A DNA stretch of 15,858 nt from positions 1 through 15,858 of the forward strand of contig USHS01000007.1 of assembly GCA_900554585.1 (NCBI GenBank), written 5' to 3'. Below the pieces are notes generated by a model. That model had not been told where the DNA came from, did not search any database, and saw only the letters and a list, made by a program, of their open reading frames with translations. This document shows, piece by piece, positions 6,335-13,748 of this stretch (within the stretch, counting starts at the first letter, position 1; every line of letters begins with the position of its first letter). Both the position numbers and the translations under genes were made by a program. The DNA comes from an uncultured Collinsella sp. (GTDB lineage: Bacteria; Actinomycetota; Coriobacteriia; Coriobacteriales; Coriobacteriaceae).

Positions 6335-7651
6335 ATGTTCTGCTCGCAGTGTGGCGCCCCCATGGGCGATAACGACAAGTTCTGCGGCGTGTGTGGTGCT
6401 CCTAATGCCGGTGCCGCTGGCCCCGCTCCCCAGGGACAGCCTCAGCCCCAGCAGTTTGTTCCGCAGCCGCCCGTGGCGAATGCGCCAAAGGGCTGTGTGG
6501 CTCAGGCGTTCCAAGATATGACCAAGACTCCGGGCGTGCTTCAGCGTGTATGCCAAATCGCGTTTTTGCCGGCGCTGATTTGCGTTGTGTCGGTGCTCGT
6601 GTTGTTTATTCCCGTTATTGGCGGCATTGCGGCTGCCATCGGCTTTTTGGCAGCTTGCATTGCGAGCGTGTGCGGTTCCGGCTTTGGTATCGAGTGGGGC
6701 CGTGATCTTTCGCTCAAGGTCGATGACGGCATGGACCGTCCACTCATGCGTTCCACGTCGTTTGGTCTCGGAGTCTTTTCGAGCGTTATTTCGGTCGTGC
6801 TCGAGGTTATCGCTGCCATTCCCGTTATCGGTGTAGTGCTTTCGCTGGTGGAGGGCGTGGTAATTGGCGCCGCGGGCTCGTATTCTTATTACGGCTCTTA
6901 TGCGCTCGAGGCTGCGCTGTTCGGTTCGCTCGGCCTGCTTGTTCTGGCGCTAATTGCCTCGGCGATTCTGGGTGTCTTCTTTAAGATGTTCGCCGACATT
7001 GCCGTGATGCACTTTGCGGTGACTGGGCGCGTCGAGAGCGCGTTTTCGCTCGATAAGGTCTGGGCGGCCTTTAAGCACAACAAGACCAAGCTGCTCTGCG
7101 CTTCGTTCCTTCCGGAGTTTTTGACGGGCCTGGTTTCCAACGCCATTACGTGGATCTTGACAGCTGTCTTTGGTGCCATCGCCGGAATTGGCGCGTACGG
7201 CTATTACTATCGCCCCACGGGTATCGAGGCGATTGTTACCGCAGGTGGTGTCACGCTCGTATTGTTCCTGGTGCTGATTGCATTCGTCACGGTGTTCCTT
7301 ACGGTCTTTGGCAAGATGCTCAAGCACCGTGCCGTTGGCTATTGGGCTGCACGTTATGCAAGCGAATGGACCGATGAGGACAAGGACGACGTTTTGACTT
7401 TTGTGCTCCCGGGTGAGAAGAAGCCTGCTCCTGCGGGATTCAATCCCACGGCAGCCACTGGTGCTGCGCCTGCCCCGGCGCCCGCGCCTGCACCTGCCCC
7501 GGCACCCGCGCCTGCCCCTGCCCCGGCACCTGCTCCTGTCCCCGCACCGGCGTCCGAGGCGACGCCTGCGGAGCCCGATTGGGATGCCGTTGCCACGCCG
7601 GCGGATGAGCCGGGCGATAATCCTGCTGCCGAAAACAATCAAACCGAATAG
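6335..7651 (+). CDS. Zinc-ribbon, DUF4013-like membrane protein with Ala-Pro tail
   Basis: This 438-residue protein has three parts. First is an N-terminal zinc ribbon with C3, C6, C17 and C20 (C-x2-C-x10-C-x2-C) and a Pro/Gln linker. Second is a membrane block of about six helices (72-335) resembling DUF4013. Third is a cytosolic tail with a nearly pure Ala-Pro repeat (378-406) and an acidic end. Function is unknown. I chose the ATG at 6335 over one 24 codons upstream: GAAGGGA lies 7 bases before it, and the protein then begins MFCSQCGAPM, exactly like the downstream protein's MFCPTCGSPI. It ends at a strong terminator and forms its own transcription unit. The shared zinc ribbon suggests that the two proteins are related or work together. 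The DUF4013 assignment is from hydrophobic layout and is tentative. Confidence 0.8.
   Translation: MFCSQCGAPMGDNDKFCGVCGAPNAGAAGPAPQGQPQPQQFVPQPPVANAPKGCVAQAFQDMTKTPGVLQRVCQIAFLPALICVVSVLVLFIPVIGGIAAAIGFLAACIASVCGSGFGIEWGRDLSLKVDDGMDRPLMRSTSFGLGVFSSVISVVLEVIAAIPVIGVVLSLVEGVVIGAAGSYSYYGSYALEAALFGSLGLLVLALIASAILGVFFKMFADIAVMHFAVTGRVESAFSLDKVWAAFKHNKTKLLCASFLPEFLTGLVSNAITWILTAVFGAIAGIGAYGYYYRPTGIEAIVTAGGVTLVLFLVLIAFVTVFLTVFGKMLKHRAVGYWAARYASEWTDEDKDDVLTFVLPGEKKPAPAGFNPTAATGAAPAPAPAPAPAPAPAPAPAPAPAPVPAPASEATPAEPDWDAVATPADEPGDNPAAENNQTE
7466..7552 (+). repeat. Ala-Pro coding microrepeat
   Basis: Tandem GCN-CCN codons encode about 14 consecutive Ala-Pro pairs within the DUF4013-like protein, with one Val interruption. 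The bases follow an imperfect 6- to 12-mer period (gcccccgcgcct-type units), which is prone to replication slippage. Such segments usually form stiff extended linkers, as in cell-envelope proteins. Confidence 0.85.
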
Positions 7652-7658
7652 TCGGTCG

Positions 7659-7695
7659 AGGCGCCCTGGGCAACTGAGCCCGGGGTGCCTTTTTC
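7659..7695 (+). terminator. Rho-independent terminator of the DUF4013-like gene
   Basis: Arms aggcgccctgggc (7659-7671) and gcccggggtgcct (7678-7690) pair over all 13 positions with two G-U wobbles. The loop is AACTGA and a TTTTC run follows. It begins 7 bases after the stop codon. Confidence 0.9.
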
Positions 7696-7759
7696 TACTG
7701 CGAAAGCAAGAAAATGCCTGGGAAAACGGTTGCAGCAAAATTTCTCGGAAATTGGTCAA

Positions 7760-7771
7760 TGTTGCGCAACA
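7760..7771. promoter_or_regulatory. Perfect 12-bp palindrome, possible operator
   Basis: TGTTGCGCAACA is an uninterrupted palindrome in the intergenic region 76 bases before the DUF4234 gene. A shorter inverted repeat, aatttc-tcg-gaaatt (7739-7753), lies beside it. Either could bind a dimeric repressor. No regulator is encoded nearby and no clear promoter overlaps the site. Confidence 0.35.
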
Positions 7772-7812
7772 ACGTCGCGGCTATTGTTGAGAACGTAGAC
7801 GTGTAAGGTTTG

Positions 7813-7829
7813 AAGGCGTGCGACGCCTT
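7813..7829 (+). promoter_or_regulatory. Leader hairpin next to the ribosome binding site
   Basis: Arms aaggcgt (7813-7819) and acgcctt (7823-7829) form a perfect 7-bp stem with loop GCG. It ends 2 bases before the purine-rich AAAAGGAGAGG used by the ATG at 7847. It could stabilise the leader or influence ribosome access. No effect is shown. Confidence 0.4.
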
Positions 7830-7846
7830 AGGAAAAGGAGAGGCTC

Positions 7847-8455
7847 ATGTTCTGTCCCACTTGTGGTTCTCCCATTTCGGATGATGCCAAATTCTGCCCT
7901 GTTTGCGGATCCGCCGTTGGTGCCGCTTCTGCCGCTGCGGCCCCGCAGCCCCAGCCCGCTCCGGCCCAGGCTATTCAGCCCGCGCCCCAGCCTCAGCAGC
8001 AGTACACCGGTCAATACGCCCAACAGTCCGCATCCGCTCCGATGGGCTATGACCCCATTAAGGCTGACCGCAGCCTGATCGGCTGGCTGCTGCTCTCTCT
8101 TGTGACCTGCGGTATCTATTCGTTCTACTTCCTGTATTGCTTGGCACGCGACGTCAACACGTTGTGTCAGGATGACGGCGATTACACGCCGGGTCTGGCG
8201 GAATTCATCCTTCTATCGTTTGTGACCTGCGGCTTCTACGCGTACTACTGGTATTACAAGATTGGCAACCGCCTGCAGGCCAACGCTCCTCGCTACGGCC
8301 TGGTGTTCCAGGAAAACGGCACCACCGTTCTTCTGTGGCAGATCTTCGGCGCGCTCCTGTGCGGCCTTGGTCCCATCTTCGCTATGAACATCGTCATCAA
8401 TAATACCAATGCCATGGCAACGGCTTATAACACTCGCCTTGGCGCTCGTGCCTAA
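7847..8455 (+). CDS. Zinc-ribbon DUF4234 membrane protein
   Basis: This 202-residue protein begins with a zinc ribbon (C3, C6, C17, C20, the same spacing as in the protein encoded at 6335). A Pro/Gln/Ala linker (about 25-66) and a DUF4234-like membrane region follow. LLLSLVTCGIYSFYFLY (81-97) and ILLSFVTCGFYAYYWYY (121-137) are two copies of the same helix motif, and a third hydrophobic helix spans about 160-182. The motif ...TCGIY/TCGFY is the DUF4234 hallmark. Function is unknown. Such zinc-ribbon proteins are probably attached by their N-terminus to a cytosolic partner. The ATG has AAGGAGAGG just upstream. Its stop is 13 bases before the DUF2752 start, so the two probably share an mRNA. 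Confidence 0.85.
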   Translation: MFCPTCGSPISDDAKFCPVCGSAVGAASAAAAPQPQPAPAQAIQPAPQPQQQYTGQYAQQSASAPMGYDPIKADRSLIGWLLLSLVTCGIYSFYFLYCLARDVNTLCQDDGDYTPGLAEFILLSFVTCGFYAYYWYYKIGNRLQANAPRYGLVFQENGTTVLLWQIFGALLCGLGPIFAMNIVINNTNAMATAYNTRLGARA

Positions 8456-8468
8456 CAATAAGGGCGGC

Positions 8469-8945
8469 GTGAACAGCTTCCAGGGACATAGGGGCACGGC
8501 AGAGCTCCTTCGCCGCGCCCTTTTTTGCACCGGCGCGCTCTTTGTCGCCTGGCTCGCGCTCTACCTGCTCGACATTGGCTGCATTTTTCGATTGATGACG
8601 GGCATTCCTTGTCCGGGATGCGGCATGACGAGGGCGTGGCTGGCGGCGCTGCGCCTCGATTATGCGGCTGCCTTTGCCTACCATCCGCTGTTTTGGGTGG
8701 TGCCGATTGCGTTTGTGCTCGCGTTCGTGCGCGAGGAGGTGGCATCGAGCAAGCTAAAGCGTGGTATCGACATTGCGGTCACCGTGTTGTGCGTGCTGGT
8801 CGTCGTCGTATGGATCGTGCGCCTCGTCAATCCGGCAGATGCCGGTCTGCTCTTTGGCGGCTATGCGCCCGCCGGAGTTCCCGACGATATCATCCACCTC
8901 GAACCCCCACGCTGGCTCACCATCCTTCGCTCTTACCTGGCGTGA
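8469..8945 (+). CDS. DUF2752 membrane protein
   Basis: This 158-residue protein has about three membrane segments (17-37, 73-87, 99-120) and the DUF2752 signature GIPCPGCGMTRAW (C48, C51). The paired cysteines face a membrane boundary and may bind metal or be redox active, but no function is known. I chose the GTG at 8469 because AAGGG lies 4 bases upstream (8460-8464). An in-frame ATG at 8409 would overlap the upstream gene by 47 bases and has no visible ribosome binding site. The gene is closely linked to the DUF4234 gene, and DUF2752 genes often neighbour zinc-ribbon or TM2-type membrane proteins. It ends before a strong terminator. Confidence 0.82.
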   Translation: MNSFQGHRGTAELLRRALFCTGALFVAWLALYLLDIGCIFRLMTGIPCPGCGMTRAWLAALRLDYAAAFAYHPLFWVVPIAFVLAFVREEVASSKLKRGIDIAVTVLCVLVVVVWIVRLVNPADAGLLFGGYAPAGVPDDIIHLEPPRWLTILRSYLA

Positions 8946-8977
8946 CGGAGGACGCGCTAGAAAAACGGTCGACACAT

Positions 8978-9022
8978 AAGCGGGGGCGAACGTTGAGATA
9001 ACGTCCGCCCCCGCTTTGCTTT
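8978..9022 (+). terminator. Terminator between DUF2752 and the convergent M20 gene
   Basis: Arms of 17 bases (8978-8994 and 9000-9016) pair with one A-C mismatch, the loop is GAGAT, and TGCTTT follows on the plus strand. On the minus strand the trailing sequence is not T-rich. It therefore mainly serves the plus-strand operon, though the hairpin could also slow minus-strand polymerase after the M20 gene's stop at 9052. Confidence 0.85.
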
Positions 9023-9051
9023 AGCCAGGCTGTTATGGATGGGCGTGACGG

Positions 9052-10515
9052 CTACTCGTCGCGCTTTTCCTCGTGGCGAGCGGCAGCCCGCGCATCGTGG
9101 ATGCCCTTGATTGCAGCATGGCGGGCGGTGCGAGCATCGTGCATGGCGTCGCGCGCCTCAGCGGCCGTGGCCTTGGCAGAGCGCAGCTTGGCGGCCAAGT
9201 CGGGGTTGGTCTCGGCAACCGCGGCGATCGTGGGGCCGTCGAGCTCCTCTTGCGTGGGCTCGGCCAAAAAGTCGATAGCATACTGGGCGGCCACCATGGA
9301 GCCCTTTGCCAGCACGGTCTCGTCAATCTTGTAGAAGCAAGAATGTTGGGCGTACGTGGCGCCAATCTGGGGGTTGCGCGTGCCAACAAAGGCGAGCACG
9401 CCCGGCACGCGGCGCAGGTACTCCGAGAAGTCCTCGCCCGAAAGCGTGCCGCGATAATGGCCTTCGCCCGCGGGGCCCAAGCACTTGACCACGGCCTGAC
9501 GACAACGCTCGCTCGAGGCGACGTCGTTTTCGACCTTGTAGTTGGCGATGGTGTAGTCGGTAAGTTCGGCCTCTGCGCCCAGGGCTGCCGCGGTGTGCTC
9601 CACGATGCGGCGCATAAGCTCGGGCATTTCCTCGTGCGTCTTGTCGCCATAGGTGCGCACCGTGCCGGCGAGGTAGGCCGTGCCGGCGATAACGTTGCGC
9701 GCGGTGCCGCCGTGCAGCTCGCCGACGGTGATGACAGCCGGCTCGTAGGGGCTGATCTCGCGCGAGACGATGGTCTGCAGGGCGTTGACGATCTCGGCAG
9801 CCACCATAACGGCGTCGTGGCCGCGCTGGGGCATGGCGCCATGGCACGAGGTGCCGCGGACATCGATGCGGAACCAGTCGGTGTTTGCCATGCGCGGGCC
9901 GGGCTCACAGCTCACGGTGCCGGCGTCGACTTCGCTCCAGATATGCGCGGCGTAGGCACCATCGACGCCGTCGAGCACGCCCGTGCCGATCATGAGCTTG
10001 GCGCCCTGGCCGTTTTCCTCGCTGGGCTGGAAGACGATGCGGACCTCGCCGTGGATGTCGTCGGTCATATGGCGCAGGATCTGCAGCGTGCCGAGCATCA
10101 TGGCGATGTGGCAGTCGTGGCCGCAGGCGTGCATGCAGCCCTCGTTGACGCTGGCAAACTCCTCGCCGGTCTGCTCGGTAACGGGCAGGGCGTCGATGTC
10201 GGCGCGCAGTAGGATACGGCGGCGCGGCGTGCCGTCCTCGCGATAGGCGTCGGGCGCGGTGCCGCGAAGGGTCGCCACCAGGCCCGTCTTGAGGGGACGC
10301 TCGTAGGGGATATTCATGGCGTCGAGCTGGTTGGCGATGTCGGAGGTCGTGCGCTCCTCGGCAAGGCTCAACTCCGGGTGCTTATGGAAGTGGCGGCGCT
10401 GCTTGATGATGTAGGGCTCAAACTCGGTGGCGATATCTCGGATGGCCGCGGTGACATCGTCTGCCGCGCGAGCCTCGGTCGCCGCCATAATCTGCTGTGC
10501 CTTGGTCTTCGTCAT
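9052..10515 (-). CDS. M20-family amidohydrolase/carboxypeptidase
   Basis: This 487-residue protein is a metal-dependent M20D peptidase of the N-acyl-amino-acid/hippurate hydrolase type. Visible metal-site motifs are CMHACGHDCH (C131, H133), PSEEN (E166, E167), HIWSEV (H191) and QHSCFYKIDE (H391). The dimerisation insert GTSCHGAMPQRGHDAV lies near 211-226. Its substrate is unknown. Candidates are N-acyl or N-carbamoyl amino acids, small peptides or aromatic conjugates. The ATG at 10515 has AAGGAG upstream on the minus strand. The open frame continues another 951 bases, but only as a shadow of the divergent gene. The last ~65 residues (about 423-487) lie beyond the usual fold and carry repeated HDAR-x-ARH-type motifs (MHDARTARH, IHDARAAARH), likely a charged helix. 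Confidence 0.92.
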   Translation of the reverse strand: MTKTKAQQIMAATEARAADDVTAAIRDIATEFEPYIIKQRRHFHKHPELSLAEERTTSDIANQLDAMNIPYERPLKTGLVATLRGTAPDAYREDGTPRRRILLRADIDALPVTEQTGEEFASVNEGCMHACGHDCHIAMMLGTLQILRHMTDDIHGEVRIVFQPSEENGQGAKLMIGTGVLDGVDGAYAAHIWSEVDAGTVSCEPGPRMANTDWFRIDVRGTSCHGAMPQRGHDAVMVAAEIVNALQTIVSREISPYEPAVITVGELHGGTARNVIAGTAYLAGTVRTYGDKTHEEMPELMRRIVEHTAAALGAEAELTDYTIANYKVENDVASSERCRQAVVKCLGPAGEGHYRGTLSGEDFSEYLRRVPGVLAFVGTRNPQIGATYAQHSCFYKIDETVLAKGSMVAAQYAIDFLAEPTQEELDGPTIAAVAETNPDLAAKLRSAKATAAEARDAMHDARTARHAAIKGIHDARAAARHEEKRDE

Positions 10516-10566
10516 GGTCGATTTGCTCCTTGCTGGGTTGATCGCAAAATCGTACAGGCTCTCTCC

Positions 10567-10626
10567 AGTATGCCACCTGCCGCTAGGGCTGGTAAAGTTG
10601 CCGTTTGCCGCTTGGGGTTTTGTAAC
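10567..10626. promoter_or_regulatory. Candidate divergent promoter region
   Basis: On the plus strand, TTGCCG (10598-10603) and TGTAAC (10621-10626) are separated by 17 bases, before the YtcJ-like gene. On the minus strand, TTTACC (10591-10596) and CATACT (10567-10572) are 18 bases apart, before the M20 gene. Each hexamer matches 4 of 6 consensus bases. The two promoters would overlap, suggesting linked control. This is a pattern match only. Confidence 0.3.
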
Positions 10627-10683
10627 AAGAGTGGGGGAGTACACTCGGGGGTGTTGAATTTCCTGCCAGAGATGGGGATGCCC

Positions 10684-12321
10684 ATGCAGCATATCGATCG
10701 GATTATCCGCTCCAAGAACGTCTTTACCGCGCAAGACGGCATCGATACCGCCCGCGAGCTGGCGATTGCCATCGCAGGCGACCGTATCGTCGCAGTCGGA
10801 AAGCCCGATGACGTGATTGCCGCCGCTCCCGCCGCCACGCCGGTTATCGATTACGGCGAGCAGTTTGTCTGCCCCGGTTTCCATGACGCTCATCTGCACT
10901 TCTTCCATACCTCGGTTGGCTCCTCGCCGTACATGCTCATGGATATGGGCACGTCCGAGGCGGCACTGGTGCAACATGCGCTCGAGTTTTCCCAGGACCT
11001 GCCCGACGACGCTTGGGTTGTGACGCAGGGCTGGCGCGACTACCGTTGGGACCCGCCCGAGCATCCTAGCAAGGCGTCGCTCGATGCGGCATTCCCCGAT
11101 CGTCCCTGCGTTATGTACTCGGGCGACGGCCACACGCTGTGGCTCAACAGCTGTGCACTCGAGGCGCTCGGCGTCACGCGCGACAGCGAGCCGCCAGCGG
11201 GCGGTAGCTACGACAAGGACGCAAACGGCGAGCTCACGGGCATTGCTCACGAAGCGGCTGCCATGCAGCTGTTGCCGCGCTGCCTTGAGTGGCTGGGCGA
11301 AGATCGCACCGCAAGCGCTTACGCCGATCAAATGAGGCGCATGGCCGAGCAGGGCATCACCTCGATCTGCGACATGTCGCTCATGCCCATGCCGGGATGC
11401 GACTTTATCCGCGACGATGTCTATGACAAATTGCAGACGGCCGGCAAGCTGGGCATTCGTGCCCATCTGTTCCCCACGCTGCTGGATGACCAGTCGCGTC
11501 TAGAAGAGCTCCAGGTACGTTACGCGAACAACGCGCTGCTTTCGGCGCCGGGTTTTAAGCAGTTCTTCGACGGCGTGTCGAGCGAACACACGGCATATCT
11601 CACCGAGCCCTATACCAATCCGCGCTTCCCGGGCGACCAGGGCCGTCTGACGGTCCCGGCTGAGCGCATGCGCAAATTGGTTCTGGCGGCCGCGGAGCGT
11701 GGTCACACCGTGCGCATCCACGTCATCGGTGACGGTGCGATTCATGCCGCGCTGGATATCTTCGAGGAGGCCGCCGACCTGTACGGGCTGCCCCAGCACG
11801 GCCATAACACGCTCGAGCATCTGGAGAACCTCCTGCCCGAGGACATCGATCGCTTGCGCAAGCTCAACGTGGTTGCCTCGAGCCAGCCCTGCCACATTAC
11901 GCTCGACCCGGGTGGACCGGAGCGCGATCTGGGCCTTGAGCGCAGCCGCATCATGTGGCCGTTCGCAACCTATAAGCAGCGCGGCATTCGCCAAGCCTTC
12001 GGTACTGACAGCCCTATCACGCCCGTTACCAGCATGAACGTGCTCTACACGGCTATCACGCGCCAGGACCCCAAAAGCCACTGGCCCGAGGGCGGCTGGT
12101 TGCCGAGCGAGCGCATCGATGCGGCAACAGCCCTGCGCAACTACACCCTGGGCAGCGCCTATGCAGCGGGCGACGAGCAAAACCTCGGCAGCTTGGAGCC
12201 CGGCAAGTACGCCGACCTGGTAGTCCTGGACCAAAACCCGCTTACCATTGACCCCCAAGAGCTCCAGGCCACCAAAGTCCAAGCCACCTACCTGGCAGGC
12301 AACTTGATTTACGAGCGCTAG
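10684..12321 (+). CDS. YtcJ-like amidohydrolase family 3 protein
   Basis: This 545-residue metal-dependent hydrolase of the amidohydrolase superfamily (amidohydrolase 3, YtcJ-like) shows the full barrel signature. Its motifs are PGFHDAHLHF (HxH at H70 and H72), GFKQFFDG (K282, probably the carboxylated lysine), RIHVIGDGAIH (H346), HNTLEHLENL (H379) and FGTDSPI (D422). Such enzymes hydrolyse amide or carbamoyl bonds in small molecules. The substrate is unassigned. The start is not settled: in-frame ATGs at 10672, 10678 and 10684 all fit. I chose 10684 because GGGG lies 6 bases upstream and the protein then begins with the usual strand-rich N-terminus. An upstream GTG at 10651 is also possible. 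The gene is divergent from the M20 hydrolase, and an insertion sequence begins 19 bases after its stop. Confidence 0.88.
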   Translation: MQHIDRIIRSKNVFTAQDGIDTARELAIAIAGDRIVAVGKPDDVIAAAPAATPVIDYGEQFVCPGFHDAHLHFFHTSVGSSPYMLMDMGTSEAALVQHALEFSQDLPDDAWVVTQGWRDYRWDPPEHPSKASLDAAFPDRPCVMYSGDGHTLWLNSCALEALGVTRDSEPPAGGSYDKDANGELTGIAHEAAAMQLLPRCLEWLGEDRTASAYADQMRRMAEQGITSICDMSLMPMPGCDFIRDDVYDKLQTAGKLGIRAHLFPTLLDDQSRLEELQVRYANNALLSAPGFKQFFDGVSSEHTAYLTEPYTNPRFPGDQGRLTVPAERMRKLVLAAAERGHTVRIHVIGDGAIHAALDIFEEAADLYGLPQHGHNTLEHLENLLPEDIDRLRKLNVVASSQPCHITLDPGGPERDLGLERSRIMWPFATYKQRGIRQAFGTDSPITPVTSMNVLYTAITRQDPKSHWPEGGWLPSERIDAATALRNYTLGSAYAAGDEQNLGSLEPGKYADLVVLDQNPLTIDPQELQATKVQATYLAGNLIYER

Positions 12322-12340
12322 CCCCGCATCCCACCCCTCA

Positions 12341-12392
12341 GTTGCGGTGAAATAGTCCCTAAAAGGGGGTGCGGACGATTTCTTGGACCGCG
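12341..12392. repeat. IS3 left inverted repeat (bipartite)
   Basis: The outer 21-base block, the inner gggggtgcggac block and ttggaccgcg at 12383 pair with the right end. The right end carries 8 extra bases between its outer and inner blocks. The repeat ends 2 bases before the transposase stop codon's complement at 12394. Confidence 0.85.
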
Positions 12393-12393
12393 C

Positions 12394-13611
12394 CTAGGCG
12401 TATCCAAGCTTCCTGCGGTACTCCATCGGGCTGAGCCACCCGAGGGACTTCTTGATCCGCTCCTCACGATAGTATACGAGGTAGGCCTCGAGCCTGCCCA
12501 TGAACTCCCCGGCCGTCACGCCCTCCCAGTCCCTGTAGTGGAAGAACTCGTTCTTGAGGCGGCCGAAGAAGCCCTCGCAGGCCGAGTTGTCCGGGCTGCA
12601 GCCCTTCGCGGACATGCTCCTGACCAGCCCGTTCTCCTCGCAGATCCCGATCCACTCCGGCCAGCGGTAGTGGCCGCCGCGGTCCGAGTGGATCGTCGTG
12701 CGGGCGCCCGCCGGCCTGGCCGCGCAGGCCTTGAGCAGGCTCGAGTTCGCGGGGCGCTTGTCGGGGTGCAGCCCGATCGACCAGGCGACGGGCATCCCGT
12801 CGAAGCAGTCGACTATCGGGCTCAGGTAGACCTTCTCGCCGCCCGGGAGCCTGAACTCGGTGATGTCGGTGAGCCACAGCCGGTTGGGCTCGTCGGCGCG
12901 GAACCTCCTGTTCACGAGGTTCTCCGGCGCCTTGGAGACCTCGCCGGCGTAGGAGCTGTAGCCCCGGGCGCGCCTCTTGTTGTAGACGACCTCGAGGCCC
13001 TCCTCGCGCATCACGCGGGCCACGCGCTTCTCGCTGGCCCGGACGCCCTCGCGGCGCAGGCGCGCCCAGACGGTGCGGTACCCCCAGCACCCCGAGCCCT
13101 CGCGGAAGATGCGCACCACGCGGTCGCGTATGTCGGCGTCGCGGTCGCGCGGCACGGCGACGCGGGGCCTCCAGTACTCATAGGAGCCCTTCGATATCCT
13201 CAAGAAACCTGTGATCGAGCGGAGGGGCAGGGCGGTCGCCCGCCTCAATCTCTCGCCGAGCTCGCACTTGCTCCTGTTCGAGATCGAAGCCGGGTCCCAC
13301 CCTTCCGCTTTTAGGTCGGCCAACACCGCCCTGAGCAGCAGGTTCTCTATCTGGTCCTCGTTGAGCCCGGCGAGCGGGCCGGTCGCGGGCGGGGCGTAGA
13401 TCGACTTGTCGGGGCCCAAGCTGGCCTCCTTCCGTGGCGGTTTCCTCGCACCGATTCTACAGCGCGCCCCGGTGTAGCTGTGCGGGAGGTGCCCCGTCGC
13501 CCACTTCTTGGCCGCGCCCACCGAGACCCCCGCGAACTTCGCGGCGGCGGTCGGCCCCATGCCGTCCTCCGTCGCCAGGAGGAAGAGCTCGACCTTCTCC
13601 CTGCTGTACAT
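12394..13611 (-). CDS. IS3-family transposase, unsplit orfAB
   Basis: This 405-residue DDE transposase has an N-terminal helix-turn-helix region (about 18-37), an HTH_21-like block GYRTVWARLRREG near 167-179, and an integrase core. Catalytic residues are D229 (WLTDITEF), D290 (HSDRGGHY) and E326 (ACEGFFGRLKNEF), with 35 residues between D290 and E326, the IS3 hallmark. IS3 elements usually make this protein by a -1 frameshift between orfA and orfB, but here it is a single continuous frame. I chose the ATG at 13611 because GGAGG lies 5 bases upstream on the minus strand. The frame runs on to 13665 inside the terminal repeat. Arginine codons AGG and AGA are frequent, unlike the CGC-rich neighbours, consistent with recent arrival. 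Confidence 0.93.
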   Translation of the reverse strand: MYSREKVELFLLATEDGMGPTAAAKFAGVSVGAAKKWATGHLPHSYTGARCRIGARKPPRKEASLGPDKSIYAPPATGPLAGLNEDQIENLLLRAVLADLKAEGWDPASISNRSKCELGERLRRATALPLRSITGFLRISKGSYEYWRPRVAVPRDRDADIRDRVVRIFREGSGCWGYRTVWARLRREGVRASEKRVARVMREEGLEVVYNKRRARGYSSYAGEVSKAPENLVNRRFRADEPNRLWLTDITEFRLPGGEKVYLSPIVDCFDGMPVAWSIGLHPDKRPANSSLLKACAARPAGARTTIHSDRGGHYRWPEWIGICEENGLVRSMSAKGCSPDNSACEGFFGRLKNEFFHYRDWEGVTAGEFMGRLEAYLVYYREERIKKSLGWLSPMEYRRKLGYA

Positions 13612-13635
13612 GCGAACCTCCAGTCCGGACCGCCC

Positions 13636-13695
13636 CGCGGTCCAACTTTCTGTCCGCACCCCCAACCGCTTAAATAGGGACTATATCACCGCAAC
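13636..13695. repeat. IS3 right inverted repeat (bipartite)
   Basis: This is the partner of the left repeat at 12341-12392, in reverse complement. The outer 20 bases (13676-13695) match at 19 positions, gtccgcaccccc (13652-13663) at all 12, and cgcggtccaa (13636-13645) at all 10. The end lies 23 bases before the TATACT box of map. Confidence 0.85.
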
Positions 13696-13717
13696 TTTTA
13701 TGGACGCGTGGGTGGGC

Positions 13718-13723
13718 TATACT
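13718..13723 (+). promoter_or_regulatory. Candidate -10 box of map
   Basis: TATACT in the context GGGCTATACTAG stands 25 bases before the map ATG. The matching -35 position falls at 13695-13701 (CTTTTAT), directly at the IS right end. The original -35 has probably been displaced or changed by the insertion. This is an inference. Confidence 0.6.
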
Positions 13724-13748
13724 AGCTGCGGATGAAAGGAAGTTAGCC

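Larger units (their letters stand above)
12341..13695 (-). mobile_element. IS3-family insertion sequence (1355 bp)
   Basis: The element is bounded by imperfect inverted repeats. At the outer ends gttgcggtgaaatagtccct (12341-12360) matches the reverse complement of 13676-13695 at 19 of 20 bases. Inner blocks gggggtgcggac (12365-12376 and its complement at 13652-13663) and ttggaccgcg (12383-12392 and 13636-13645) extend the symmetry. The transposase gene on the minus strand fills the interior. No flanking direct repeat is visible at either assumed end, so the exact ends are uncertain by a few bases. It has landed between the YtcJ-like gene and map. Confidence 0.9.

Noticed and set aside
9073..10212. 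Long plus-strand open frame (379 codons) opposite the M20 gene
   Set aside because: It is a shadow produced by GC-rich third positions of the M20 gene. It has no ribosome binding site, its composition is Ala/Gly/Val/Asp-rich, and the M20 protein shows full catalytic motifs.
10516..11466. Minus-strand in-frame extension of the M20 gene
   Set aside because: The extra 317 codons are antisense to the YtcJ-like gene. A clear AAGGAG and ATG at 10515 mark the true start.
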